Origin: Haematobia irritans
Lineage: Eukaryota > Arthropoda > Insecta > Diptera > Muscidae
Length of the DNA: 64,000 nucleotides
NCBI RefSeq assembly: GCF_050003625.1
Contig: NC_134397.1
Location: forward strand, 73,201,551-73,265,550
Direction of reading: 5' to 3'
Notes under the pieces: model-generated
What the model was told of the DNA's origin: nothing
What the model saw: only the letters and a program-made list of their open reading frames with translations
The model's database searches: none
Translations under genes and position numbers: made by a program
In this document: positions 50,524-63,834 of the stretch, piece after piece
Numbering within the stretch: position 1 is the first letter of the stretch
Layout: every line of letters starts with the position of its first letter

Positions 50524-52738
50524 TTGATTTTTTGAGGGTGGTTACGAATTATCGTCCTTTTCGCTCTTGGACGCTTTGTTTAGGAGATATGGCCAAAAGA
50601 AGTTTTTCATATAAAAATTTAAATTTTTTTAGGATTTGGGTTGATTTTTCGATTTTTTGAGGGTGGTCACGAATTATCGTCCTTTTCGCTCTAGGTTGTT
50701 TAGGAGATATGGCCAAAAGAAGTTTTTCATATACAAATTTCAATTTTTTTAGGATTTGGGTGGATTTTTCGATTTTTTGGGGGTGGTCACAAATTAAAGC
50801 CCTTTTCGCTCTAGGACGCTTAGTTTAGGAGATATGGCCAAAAGAAGTTTTTCATATAAACATTTAAATTTTTTTAGGATTTGGGTGGATTTTTCGATTT
50901 TTTGAGGGTGGTCACGAATTAAAGCCCTTTCAAATTGCAATTTTTTAGGATTTGGGTGGATTTTTCGATTTTTTGGGGGTGGTCACGAATTAAAGCCCTT
51001 TTCGCTCTAGGACGGTTAGTTTAGGAGATATGGCCAAAAGAAGTTTTTCATATAAAAATTTCAATTTTTTTAGGAATTGGGTGGATTTTTCGATTTTTTG
51101 AGGGTGGTCGCTCTAGGACGCTTAGTTTAGGAGATATGACCAAAAGAAGTTTTTCATATGAAAATTTAAATTTTTTTAGGATTTGGGTGGATTTTTCGAT
51201 TTTTTGAGGGTGGGCACGAATTATCGTCCTTTTCGCTCTAGGACGCTTAGTTTAGGAGATATGGCCAAAAGAAGTTTTTCATATAAAAATTTCAATTTTT
51301 TTAAGGATTTGGGTGGATTTTTCGTTTTTTTGGGGGTAGTCACGAATTAAAGCCCTTTTCGCTCTAGGACGCTTAGTTTAGGAGATATGGCCAAAAGAAG
51401 TTTTTCATATAAAAATTTCAATTTTTTTAGGATTTGGGTGGATTTTTCGATTTTTTGAGGGTGGTCACGAATTATCGTCCTTTTCGCTCTAGGACGCTTA
51501 GTTTAGGAGATATGACCAAAAGAAGTTTTTCATATAAAAATTTCAATTTTTTTAGGATTTGGGTGGATTTTTCGATTTTTTGAGGGTGGTCACGAATTAT
51601 CGTCCTTTTCGCTCTAGGACGCTTAGTTTAGGAGATATGACCAAAAGAAGTTTTTCATATAAAAATTTCAATTTTTTTAGGATTTGGGTGGATTTTTCGA
51701 ATTTTTGAGGGTGGTCACGAATTAAAGCCCTTTTCGCTCTAGGACGCTTAGTTTAGGAGATATGGCCAAAAGAAGTTTTTCATATACAAATTTCAATTTT
51801 TTAGGATTTGGGTGGATTTTTCGATTTTTTGAGGGTGGGCACGAATTATCGTCCTTTTCGCTCTAGGACGCTTAGTTTAGGAGATATGGCCAAAATAAGT
51901 TTTTCATATAAAAATTTCAATTTTTTTAGGATTTGGGTGGATTTTTCGATTTTTTGAGGGTGGTCACGAATTATCGTCCTTTTCGCTCTAGGACGCTTAG
52001 TTTAGGAGATATGGCCAAAAGAAGTTTTTCATATAAAAATTTCAATTTTTTTAGGATTTGGGTGGATTTTTCGATTTTTTGAGGGTGGCCACGAATTATC
52101 GTCCTTTTCGCTCTAGCACGCTCAGTTTACGAGATATGACCAAAAGAAGTTTTTCATACAAAAATTTAAATTTTTTTAGGATTTGGGTGGATTTTTCGAT
52201 TTTTTGAGGGTGGTTACGAATTATCGTCCTTTTCGCTCTAGGACGCTTAGTTTAGGAGATATGGCCAAAAGAAGTTTTTCATATAAAAATTTCAATTTTT
52301 GTAGGATTTGGGTGGATTTTTCGATTTTTTGAGGGTGGTCACGAATTATCGTCCTTTTCGCTCTAGGACGCTCAGTTTAGGAGATATGACCAAAAGAAGT
52401 TTTTCATATAAAAATATAAATTTTTTTAGGATTTGGGTGGATTTTTCGATTTTTTAGGGGTGGTCACGAATTAAAGCCCTTTTCGCTCTAGGACGCTTAG
52501 TTTAGCAGATATGGCCAAAAGAAGTTTTTCATAAAAAATTTTAATTTTTTTAGGATTTGGGTGGATTTTTCGATTTTTTGGGGGTGGTCACGAATTAAAG
52601 CCCTTTTCGCTCAAGGACGCTTAGTTTAGGAGATATGGCCAAAAGAAGTTTTTCATATAAAAATTTCATTTTTTTTAGGATTTGGGTGGATTTTTCGATT
52701 TTTTGAGGGTGGTTACATATTATCGTCCTTTTCGCTCT
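50524..52738 (+). repeat. Satellite block with mixed monomers
   Basis: Contains the CAAATTGCAA unit (50929) and the GGTCGCTC unit (51108), a CTCTAGCACGCTCAGTTTAC monomer at 52112, and at 52610 the CTCAAGGACGC marker, 10,750 bases from 41860. Here the neighbouring monomer is intact rather than scrambled. Confidence 0.7.
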
Positions 52739-53990
52739 AGAACGCTTACTTTAGGAGATATGGCCAAAAGAAGTTTTTCATATAAAAATTTCAATTTTTT
52801 TAGGATTTGGGTGGATTTTGCGATTTTTTGAGGGTGGTCACGAATTATCGTCCTTTTCGCTCTAGGACACTTAGTTTAGGAGATATGGCCAAAAGAAGTT
52901 TTTCATATAAAAATTTCAATTTTTTTAGAATTTGGGTGGATTTTTCGATTTTTTGAGGGTGGTCACGAATTATCGTCCTTTTCGCTCTAGGACGCTTAGT
53001 TTAGGAGATATGGCCAAAAGAAGTTTTTCATATAAAAATTTCAATTTTTTTAGGATTTGGGTGAATTTTTCGATTTTTTGAGGGTGGTCACGAATTATCG
53101 TCCTTTTCGCTCTAGGACGCTTAGTTTAGGAGATATGGCCAAAAGAAGTTTTTCATATAAAAATTTCAATTTTTTTAGGATTTGGGTGGATTTTTCGATT
53201 TTTTGAGGGTGGTCACGAATTATCGTCCTTTTCGCTCTAGGACGCTTAGTCTAGGAGATATGGCCAAAAGAAGTTTTTCATATAAAAATTTCAATTTTTT
53301 TAGGATTTGGGTGGATTTTTCGATTTTTTGGGGGTGGTCACAAATTAAAGCCCTTTTCGCTCTAGAACGCTTACTTTAGGAGATATGGCCAAAAGAAGTT
53401 TTTCATATAAAAATTTCAATTTTTTTAGGATTTGGGTGGATTTTGCGATTTTTTGAGGGTGGTCACGAATTATCGTCCTTTTCGCTCTAGGACACTTAGT
53501 TTAGGAGATATGGCCAAAAGAAGTTTTTCATATAAAAATTTCAATTTTTTTAGAATTTGGGTGGATTTTTCGATTTTTTGAGGGTGGTCACGAATTATCG
53601 TCCTTTTCGCTCTAGGACGCTTAGTTTAGGAGATATGGCCAAAAGAAGTTTTTCATATAAAAATTTCAATTTTTTTAGGATTTGGGTGAATTTTTCGATT
53701 TTTTGAGGGTGGTCACGAATTATCGTCCTTTTCGCTCTAGGACGCTTAGTTTAGGAGATATGGCCAAAAGAAGTTTTTCATATAAAAATTTCAATTTTTT
53801 TAGGATTTGGGTGGATTTTTCGATTTTTTGAGGGTGGTCACGAATTATCGTCCTTTTCGCTCTAGGACGCTTAGTCTAGGAGATATGGCCAAAAGAAGTT
53901 TTTCATATAAAAATTTCAATTTTTTTAGGATTTGGGTGGATTTTTCGATTTTTTGGGGGTGGTCACAAATTAAAGCCCTTTTCGCTCTAG
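52739..53990 (+). repeat. Five-monomer (625-bp) tandem duplication
   Basis: AGAACGCTTACTTTAGG at 52739 recurs at 53364, and the following five monomers match in order, including the GGGTGAATTTTTCG and GTCACAAATTAAAG units. A partial third copy follows at about 54190-54645. Related to the start of the 3,479-bp unit (41989). Confidence 0.85.
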
Positions 53991-56900
53991 GACGCTTAGT
54001 TTAGGAGATATGGCCAAAAGAAGTTTTTCATATAAAAATTTCAATTTTTTTAGGATTTGGGTGGATTTTTCGATTTTTTGAGGGTGGTCACGAATTAAAG
54101 CCCTTTCAAATTGCAATTTTTTAGGATTTGGGTGGATTTTTCGATTTTTTGGGGGTGGTCACGAATTAAAGCCCTTTCAAATTGCAATTTTTTAGAATTT
54201 GGGTGGATTTTTCGATTTTTTGAGGGTGGTCACGAATTATCGTCCTTTTCGCTCTAGGACGCTTAGTTTAGGAGATATGGCCAAAAGAAGTTTTTCATAT
54301 AAAAATTTCAATTTTTTTAGGATTTGGGTGAATTTTTCGATTTTTTGAGGGTGGTCACGAATTATCGTCCTTTTCGCTCTAGGACGCTTAGTTTAGGAGA
54401 TATGGCCAAAAGAAGTTTTTCATATAAAAATTTCAATTTTTTTAGGATTTGGGTGGATTTTTCGATTTTTTGAGGGTGGTCACGAATTATCGTCCTTTTC
54501 GCTCTAGGACGCTTAGTCTAGGAGATATGGCCAAAAGAAGTTTTTCATATAAAAATTTCAATTTTTTTAGGATTTGGGTGGATTTTTCGATTTTTTGGGG
54601 GTGGTCACAAATTAAAGCCCTTTTCGCTCTAGGACGCTTAGTTTAGGAGATATGGCCAAAAGAAGTTTTTCATATAAAAATTTCAATTTTTTTAGGATTT
54701 GGGTGGATTTTTCGATTTTTTGAGGGTGGTCACGAATTAAAGCCCTTTCAAATTGCAATTTTTTAGGATTTGGGTGGATTTTTCGATTTTTTGGGGGTGG
54801 TCACGAATTATCGTCCTTTTCGCTCTAGGACGGTTAGTTTAGGAGATATGGCCAAAAGAAGTTTTTCATATAAAAATTTCAATTTTTTTAGGAATTGGGT
54901 AAATTTTCGATTTTTTGAGGGTGGTCGCTCTAGGACGCTTAGTTTAGGAGATATGACCAAAAGAAGTTTTTCATATGAAAATTTAAATTTTTTTAGGATT
55001 TGGGTGGATTTTTCGATTTTTTGAGGGTGGGCACGAATTATCGTCCTTTTCGCTCTAGGACGCTTAGTTTAGGAGATATGGCCAAAAGAAGTTTTTCATA
55101 TAAAAATTTCAATTTTTTAAGGATTTGGGTGGATTTTTCGATTTTTTGGGGGTGGTCACGAATTAAAGTCCTTTTCGCTCTAGGACGCTTAGTTTAGGAG
55201 ATATGGCCAAAAGAAGTTTTTCATATAAAAATTTCAATTTTTTTAGGATTTGGGTGGATTTTTCGATTTTTTGAGGGTGGTCACGAATTATCGTCCTTTT
55301 CGCTCTAGGACGCTTAGTTTAGGAGATATGACCAAAAGAAGTTTTTCATATAAAAATTTCAATTTTTTTAGGATTTGGGTGGATTTTTCGATTTTTTGAG
55401 GGTGGTCACGAATTATCGTCCTTTTCGCTCTAGGACGCTTAGTTTAGGAGATATGGCCAAAAGAAGTTTTTCATATAAAAATTTCAAGTTTTTTAGGATT
55501 TGGGTGGATTTTTCGATTTTTTAGGGGTGGTCACAAATTAAAGCCCTTTTCGCTCTAGGACGCTTAGTTTAGGAGATATGGCCAAAAGAAGTTTTTCATA
55601 TAAACATTTAAATTTTTTTAGGATTTGGGTGGATTTTTCGATTTTTTGAGGGTGGTCACGAAGTAAAGCCCTTTCAAATTGCAATTTTTTAGGATTTGGG
55701 TGGATTTTTCGATTTTTTGGGGGTGGTCACGAATTAAAGCCCTTTTCGCTCTAGGACGGTTAGTTTAGGAGATATGGCCAAAAGAAGTTTTTCATATAAA
55801 AATTTCAATTTTTTTAGGAATTGGGTGGATTTTTCGATTTTTTGAGGGTGGTCGCTCTAGGACGCTTAGTTTAGGAGATATGACCAAAAGAAGTTTTTCA
55901 TATAAAATTTTCAAATTGCAATTTTTTAGGATTTGGGTGGATTTCACGAATTAAAGCCCTTTTCGCTCTAGGACGGTTAGTTTAGGAGATATGGCCAAAA
56001 GAAGTTTTTCATATAAAAATTTCATTTTTTTTAGGAATTGGGTGGATTTTTCGATTTTTTGAGGGTGGTCGCTCTAGGACGCTTAGTTTAGGAGATATGA
56101 CCAAAAGAAGTTTTTCATATGAAAATTTAAATTTTTTTAGGATTTGGGTGGATTTTTCGATTTTTTGAGGGTGGGCACGAATTATCGTCCTTTTCGCTCT
56201 AGGACGCTTAGTTTAGGAGATATGGCCAAAAGAAGTTTTTCATATAAAAATTTCAATTTTTTTAAGGATTTGGGTGGATTTTTCGATTTTTTGGGGGTGG
56301 TCACGAATTAAAGCCCTTTTCGCTCTAGGACGCTTAGTTTAGGAGATATGGCCAAAAGAAGTTTTTCATATAAAAATTTCAATTTTTTTAGGATTTGGGT
56401 GGATTTTACGATTTTTTGAGGGTGGTCACGAATTATCGTCCTTTTCGCTCTAGGACGCTTAGTTTAGGAGATATGACCAAAAGAAGTTTTTCATATAAAA
56501 ATTTCAATTTTTTTTAGGATTTGGGTGGATTTTTCGATTTTTTGGGGGTGGTCACGAATTATCGTCCTTTTCGCTCTAGGACGCTTAGTTTAGGAGATAT
56601 GGCCAAAAGAAGTTTTTCATATAAAAATTTCAGTTTTTTTAGGATTTGGGTGGATTTTTCGATTTTTTGGGGGAGTTCACGAATTATCGTCCTTTTCGCT
56701 CTAGGACGCTTAGTTTAGGAGATATGACCAAAGGAAGTTTTTCATATAAAAATTTCAATTTTTTTAGAATTTGGGTGGATTTTTCGATTTTTTGGGGGTG
56801 GTCACGAATTATCGCCCTTTTCGCTCTAGGACGCTTAGTTTAGGAGATATGGCCAAAAGAAGTTTTTCATATAAAAATTTCAATTTTTTAGGATTTCGGT

Positions 56901-59900
56901 GGATTTTTCGATTTTTTGGGGGTGGTCACGAATTATCGCCCTTTTCGCTCTAGGACGCTTAGTTTAGGAGATATGGCCAAAAGAAGTTTTTCATATAAAA
57001 ATTTCAATTTTTTTAGGATTTGGGTGGATTTTTCGATTTTTTGAGGGTGGTCACGAATTAAAGCCCTTTTCGCTCTAGGACGCTTAGTTTAGGAGATATG
57101 ACCAAAAGAAGTTTTTCATATAAAAATTGAATTTTTTTAGGATTTGGGTGGATTTTTGATTTTTTGAGGGTGGTTACGAATTATCGTCCTTTTCGCTTTT
57201 GGACGCTTTGTTTAGGAGATATGGCCAAAAGAAGTTTTTCATATAAAAATTTAAATTTTTTTAGGATTTGGGTGGATTTTTCGATTTTTCGGGGGTGGTC
57301 ACGAATTATCGTCCTTTTCGCTCTAGGACGCTTAGTTTAGGAGATATGACCAAAAGAAGTTTTTCATATAAAAATTTCAATTTTTTTAGGATTGGGTGCA
57401 TTTTTCGAGTTTTTGAGGGTGGTTACGAATTATCGTCCTTTTCGCTCTAGGACGCTTAGTTTAGAAGATATGGCCAAAAGAAGTTTTTCATATAAAAATT
57501 TCAATATTCTTAGGATTTGGGTGGATTTTTCGATTTTTTGAGGGTGGTCACGAATTATCGTCCTTTTCGCTCTAGGACGCTTGTTTAGGAGATATGCCCA
57601 AAAGAAGTTTTTCATATAAAAATTTCAATTTTTAGGATTTGGGTGGATTTTTCGATTTTTTGGGGGGTGGTCACGAATTATCGTCCTTTTCGCTCTAGGA
57701 CGCTTAGTTTAGGAGATATGACCAAAAGAAGTTTTTCATATAAAAATTTCAATTTTTTTAGGATTGGGCGGATTTTTCGATTTTTTGAGGGTGGTTACGA
57801 ATTATCGTGCTTTTCGCTCTAGGACGCTTAGTTTAGGAGATATGGCCAAAAGAAGTTTTTCATATAAAAATTTCAATTTTTTTAGGATTGGGTGGATTTT
57901 TCGATTTTTTGAGGGTGGTCACGAATTATCGTCCTTTCCGCTCTAGGACGCTTAGTTTAGGAGATATGGCCAAAAGAAGTTTTTCATATAAAAATTTCAA
58001 TTTTTTTAGGATTTGGGTGGATTTTTCGATTTTTCGGGGGTGGTCACGAATTATCGTCCTTTTCGCTCTAGGACGCTTAGTTTAGGAGATATGACCAAAA
58101 GAAGTTTTTCATATAAAAATTTCAATTTTTTTAGGATTTGGGTGGATTTTTCGATTTTTTGAGGGTGGTGACGAATTAAAGCCCTTTTCGCTCTAGGACG
58201 CTTAGTTTAGGAGATATGGCCAAAAGAAGTCTTTCATATAAAAATTTCAATTTTTTTAGGATTTGGGTGGATTTTTCGATTTTTTGGGGGTGGTCACGAA
58301 TTAAAGCCCTTTTCGCTCTAGGACGCTTAGTTTAGGAGATATGACCAAAAGAAGTTTTTCATATGAAAATTTCAATTTTTTTAGGATTTGGGTGGATTTT
58401 TCGATTTTTTGAGGGTGGTGACGAATTAAAGCCCTTTTCGCTCTAGGACGCTTAGTTTAGGAGATATGGCCAAAAGAAGTTTTTCATATAAAAATTTCAA
58501 TTTTTTTAAGGATTTGGGTGGATTTTTCGATTTTTTGGGGGTGGTCACGAATTAAAGCCCTTTTCGCTCTAGGACGCTTAGTTTAGGAGATATGGCCAAA
58601 AGAAGTTTTTCATATAAAAATTTAAATTTTTTTAGGATTTGGGTGGATTTTTCGATTTTTTGAGGGTGGTCACGAATTATCGTCCTTTTCGCTCTAGGAC
58701 GCTTAGTTTAGGAGATATGACCAAAAGAAGTTTTTCATATAAAAATTTCAATTTTTTTTAGGATTTGGGTGGATTTTTCGATTTTGTGACGCTTAGTTTA
58801 GAAGATATGACCAAAAGAAGTTTTTCATATAAAAATTTCAATTTTTTTTAGGATTTGGGTGGATTTTTCGATTTTTTGGGGGAGTTCACGAATTATCGTC
58901 CTTTTCGCTCTAGGACGCTTAGTTTAGGAGATATGACCAAAAGAAGTTTTTCATATAAAAATTTCAATTTTTTTAGAATTTGGGTGGATTTTTCGATTTT
59001 TTGGGGGTGGTCACGAATTATCGCCCTTTTCGCTCTAGGACGCTTAGTTTAGGAGATATGGCCAAGAGAAGTTTTTCATATAAAAATTTCAATTTTTTTA
59101 GGATTTCGGTGGATTTTTCGATTTTTTGGGGGTGGTCACGAATTATCGCCCTTTTCGCTCTAGGACGCTTAGTTTAGGAGATATGGCCAAAAGAAGTTTT
59201 TCATATAAAAATTTCAATTTTTTTAGGATTTGGGTGGATTTTTCGATTTTTTGAGGGTGGTCACGAATTAAAGCCCTTTTCGCTCTAGGACGCTTAGTTT
59301 AGGAGATATGGCCAAAAGAAGTTTTTCATATAAAAATTTCAATTTTTTTAGGATTTGGGTGGATTTTTCGAATTTTTGAGGGTGGTTACGAATTATCGTC
59401 CTTTTCGCTCTAGGACGCTTAGTTTAGGAGATATGGCCAAAAGAAGTTTTTCATATAAAAATTTCAATTTTTTTAGGATTTGGGTGGATTTTTCGATTTT
59501 TTGAGGGTGGTCACGAATTAAAGCCCTTTTCGCTCTAGGACGCTTAGTTTAGGAGATATGGCCAAAAGAAGTTTTTCATATAAAAATTTCAATTTTTTTA
59601 GGATTTGGGTGGATTTTTCGATTTTTTGAGGGTGGTCACGAATTATCGCCCTTTTCGCTCTAGGACGCTTAGTTTAGGAGATATGACCAAAAGAAGTTTT
59701 TCATATAAAAATTTAAATTTTTTAGGATTTGGGTGGATTTTTCGATTTTTCGGGGGTGGTCACGAATTATCGTCCTTTTCGCTCTAGGACGCTTAGTTTA
59801 GGAGATATGACCAAAAGAAGTTTTTCATATAAAAATTTCAATTTTTTTAGGATTGGGTGCATTTTTCGAGTTTTTGAGGGTGGTTACGAATTATCGTCCT

Positions 59901-61639
59901 TTTCGCTCTAGGACGCTTAGTTTAGGAGATATGGCCAAAAGAAGTTTTTCATATAAAAATTTAAATTTTTTTAGGATTTGGGTGGATTTTTCGATTTTTC
60001 GGGGGTGGTCACGAATTATCGTCCTTTTCGCTCTAGGACGCTTAGTTTAGGAGATATGACCAAAAGAAGTTTTTCATATAAAAATTTCAATTTTTTTAGG
60101 ATTGGGTGCATTTTTCGATTTTTTGAGGGTGGTTACGAATTATCGTCCTTTTCGCTCTAGGACGCTTAGTTTAGAAGATATGGCCAAAAGAAGTTTTTCA
60201 TATAAAAATTTCAATATTCTTAGGATTTGGGTGGATTTTTCGATTTTTTGAGGGTGGACACGAATTATCGTCCTTTTCGCTCTAGGACGCTTAGTTTAGG
60301 AGATATGGCCAAAAGAAGTTTTTCATATAAAAATTTCAATTTTTATGATTTGGGTGGATTTTTCGATTTTTTGGGGGGTGGTCACGAATTATCGTCCTTT
60401 TCGCTCTAGGACGCTTAGTTTAGGAGATATGACCAAAAGAAGTTTTTCATATAAAAATTTCAATTTTTTTAGGATTGGGTGGATTTTTCGATGTTTTGAG
60501 GGTGGTTACGAATTATCGTCCTTTTCGCTCTAGGACGCTTAGTTTAGGAGATATGACCAAAAGAAGTTTTTCATATAAAAATTTCACTTTTTTTAGGATT
60601 TGGGTGGATTTTTCGATTTTTTGAGGGTGGGCACGAATTATCGTCCTTTTCGCTCTAGGACGCTTAGTTTAGGAGATATGGCCAAAAGAAGTTTTTCATA
60701 TAAAAATTTCAATTTTTTTAAGGATTTGGGTGGATTTTTCGATTTTTTGGGGATGGTCACGAATTAAAGCCCTTTTCGCTCTAGGACGCTTAGTTTAGGA
60801 GATATGGCCAAAAGAAGTTTTTCATATAAAAATTTCAATTTTTTTAGGATTTGGGTGGATTTTTCGATTTTTTGAGGGTGGTCATGAATTATCGTCCTTT
60901 TCGCTCTAGGACGCTTAGTTTAGGAGATATGACCAAAAGAAGTTTTTCATATAAAAATTTCAATTTTTTTAGGATTTGGGTGGATTTTTCGATTTTTTGA
61001 CGCTTAGTTTAGAAGGTATGACCAAAAGAAGATTTTCATATAAAAATTTCAATTTTTTTTAGGATATGGGTGGATTTTTCGATTTTTTGGGGGTGGTCAC
61101 GAATTAAAGCCCTTTTCGCTCTAGGACGCTTAGTTTAGGAGATATGGCCAAAAGAAGTTTTTCATATAAAAATTTCAATTTTTTTAGGATTTGGGTGGAT
61201 TTTTCGATTTTTTGGGGGAGTTCACGAATTATCGTCCTTTTCGCTCTAGGACGCTTAGTTTAGGAGATATGGCCAAACGAAGATTTTCATATAAAAATTT
61301 CAATTTTTTTTAGGATATGGGTGGATTTTTCGATTTTTTGGGGGTGGTCACGAATTAAAGCCCTTTTCGCTCTAGGACGCTTAGTTTAGGAGATATGGCC
61401 AAAAGAAGTTTTTCATATAAAAATTTCAATTTTTTTAGGATTTGGGTGGATTTTTCGATTTTTTGAGGGTGGGCACGAATTATCGTCCTTTTCGCTCTAG
61501 GACGCTTAGTTTAGGAGATATGACCAAAGGAAGTTTTTCATATAAAAATTTCAATTTTTTTAGAATATGGGTGGATTTTTCGATTTTTTGGGGGTGGTCA
61601 CGAATTATCGCCCTTTTCGCTCTAGGACGCTTAGTTTAG
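53991..61639 (+). repeat. Satellite, right interior block
   Basis: Mostly 125-bp monomers with CAAATTGCAA units at 54106, 54171, 54741, 55671 and a rearranged one at 55909. New variants appear from 57270: GATTTTTCGGGGGTGG, AGGATTGGGTGCATTTTTCG and GGTGGTGACGAATT. Shortened monomers fused at GATTTTGTGACGCTTAG (58780) and GATTTTTTGACGCTTAG (60990) have lost the CACGAATTA...CTCTAG portion. Confidence 0.75.
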
Positions 61640-62585
61640 GAGATATGGCCAAAAGAAGTTTTTCATATAAAAATTTGAATTTTTTTAGGATTTGGGTGGA
61701 TTTTTCGATTTTTTGAGGGTGGTCACGAATTAAAGCCCTTTTCGCTCTAGGACGCTTAGTTTAGGAGATATGGCCAAAAGAAGTTTTTCATATAAAAATT
61801 TAAATTTTTTTAGGATTTGGGTGGATTTTTCGATTTTTTGAGGGTGGGCACGAATTATCGTCCTTTTCGCTCTAGGACGCTTAGTTTAGGAGATATGGCC
61901 AAAAGAAGTTTTTCATATAAAAATTTCAATTTTTTTAAGGATTTGGGTGGATTTTTCGATTTTTTGGGGGTGGTCACGAATTAAAGCCCTTTTCGCTCTA
62001 GGCCGCTTAGTTTAGGAGATATGGCCAAAAGAAGTTTTTCATATAAAAATTTCAGTTTTTGTAGGATTTGGGTGGATTTTTCGATTTTTTGGGGGAGTTC
62101 ACGAATTGTCGTCCTTTTCGCTCTAGGACGCTTAGTTTAGGAGATATGACCAAAGGAAGTTTTTCATATAAAAATTTCAATTTTTTTAGAATTTGGGTGG
62201 ATTTTTCGATTTTTTGGGGGTGGTCACGAATTATCGCCCTTTTCGCTCTAGGACGCTTAGTTTAGGAGATATGGCCAAAAGAAGTTTTTCATATAAAAAT
62301 TTCAATTTTTTTAGGATTGGGTGGATTTTTCGATTTTTTGAGGGTGGTCACGAATTATCGTCCTTTCCGCTCTAGGACGCTTAGTTTAGGAGATATGGCC
62401 AAAAGAAGTTTTTCATATAAAAATTCCATTTTTTTTAGGATTTGGGTGGATTTTTCGATTTTTCGGGGGTGGTCACGAATTATCGTCCTTTTCGCTCTAG
62501 GACGCTTAGTTTAGGAGATATGACCAAAAGAAGTTTTTCATATAAAAATTTCACTTTTTTTAGGATTTGGGTGGATTTTTCGATT
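61640..62585 (+). repeat. 1,250-bp-offset duplication, copy 1
   Basis: Matches 62890-63834. Markers: CTCTAGGCCGCTTAG at about 61995 and 63245 and AAAATTCCATTTTTTTTAGG at 62420 and 63669 (offset falls to 1,249 after a one-base loss at about 63461). Confidence 0.8.
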
Positions 62586-62889
62586 TTTTGGGGGAGTTCA
62601 CGAATTATCGTCCTTTTCGCTCTAGGACGCTTAGTTTAGGAGATATGACCAAAGGAAGTTTTTCATATAAAAATTTCAATTTTTTTAGAATTTGGGTGGA
62701 TTTTTCGATTTTTTGGGGGTGGTCACGAATTATCGCCCTTTTCGCTCTAGGACGCTTAGTTTAGGAGATATGGCCAAAAGAAGTTTTTCATATAAAAATT
62801 TGAATTTTTTTAGGATTTGGGTGGATTTTTCGATTTTTTGAGGGTGGTCACGAATTAAAGCCCTTTTCGCTCTAGGACGCTTAGTTTAG

Positions 62890-63834
62890 GAGATATGACC
62901 AAAAGAAGTTTTTCATATAAAAATTTGAATTTTTTTAGGATTTGGGTGGATTTTTCGATTTTTTGAGGGTGGTCACGAATTAAAGCCCTTTTCGCTCTAG
63001 GACGCTTAGTTTAGGAGATATGGCCAAAAGAAGTTTTTCATATAAAAATTTCAATTTTTTTAGGATTTGGGTGGATTTTTCGATTTTTTGAGGGTGGGCA
63101 CGAATTATCGTCCTTTTCGCTCTAGGACGCTTAGTTTAGGAGATATGGCCAAAAGAAGTTTTTCATATAAAAATTTCAATTTTTTTAAGGATTTGGGTGG
63201 ATTTTTCGATTTTTTGGGGGTGGTCACGAATTAAAGCCCTTTTCGCTCTAGGCCGCTTAGTTTAGGAGATATGGCCAAAAGAAGTTTTTCATATAAAAAT
63301 TTCAGTTTTTTTAGGATTTGGGTGGATTTTTCGATTTTTTGGGGGAGTTCACGAATTATCGTCCTTTTCGCTCTAGGACGCTTAGTTTAGGAGATATGAC
63401 CAAAGGAAGTTTTTCATATAAAAATTTTAATTTTTTTAGAATTTGGGTGGATTTTTCGATTTTTGGGGGTGGTCACGAATTATCGCCCTTTTCGCTCTAG
63501 GACGCTTAGTTTAGGAGATATGGCCAAAAGAAGTTTTTCATATAAAAATTTCAATTTTTTTAGGATTGGGTGGATTTTTCGATTTTTTGAGGGTGGTCAC
63601 GAATTATCGTCCTTTCCGCTCTAGGACGCTTAGTTTAGGAGATATGGCCAAAAGAAGTTTTTCATATAAAAATTCCATTTTTTTTAGGATTTGGGTGGAT
63701 TTTTCGATTTTTCGGGGGTGGTCACGAATTATCGTCCTTTTCGCTCTAGGACGCTTAGTTTAGGAGATATGACCAAAAGAAGTTTTTCATATAAAAATTT
63801 CACTTTTTTTAGGATTTGGGTGGATTTTTCGATT
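62890..63834 (+). repeat. 1,250-bp-offset duplication, copy 2
   Basis: Second copy of 61640-62585. Private changes include GATTTTTGGGGGTGG (one T lost) and AAAATTTTAATTTTT at about 63423. The array continues unchanged past the right window edge. Confidence 0.8.

Noticed and set aside
27495..50743. Reverse-strand open frames (MKFVYEKLLLAISPK...) at 27495-27689, 40283-40477, 50549-50743
   Set aside because: Same satellite read on the other strand, open only where small deletions shift the frame.
57280..57300. CENP-B box-like sequence around TTCGATTTTTCGGGGG
   Set aside because: Does not match the required A and CGGG positions, and is present only in a minor variant; flies are not known to use this box.
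6028..63763. Dozens of 60-111 codon open frames on the + strand encoding GGFFDFLRVV...MAKRSFSYKNF-type peptides
   Set aside because: They recur in every monomer, start and stop at repeat-defined positions, and 125 bp is not a multiple of three, so no extended protein is possible. They are translations of satellite DNA.
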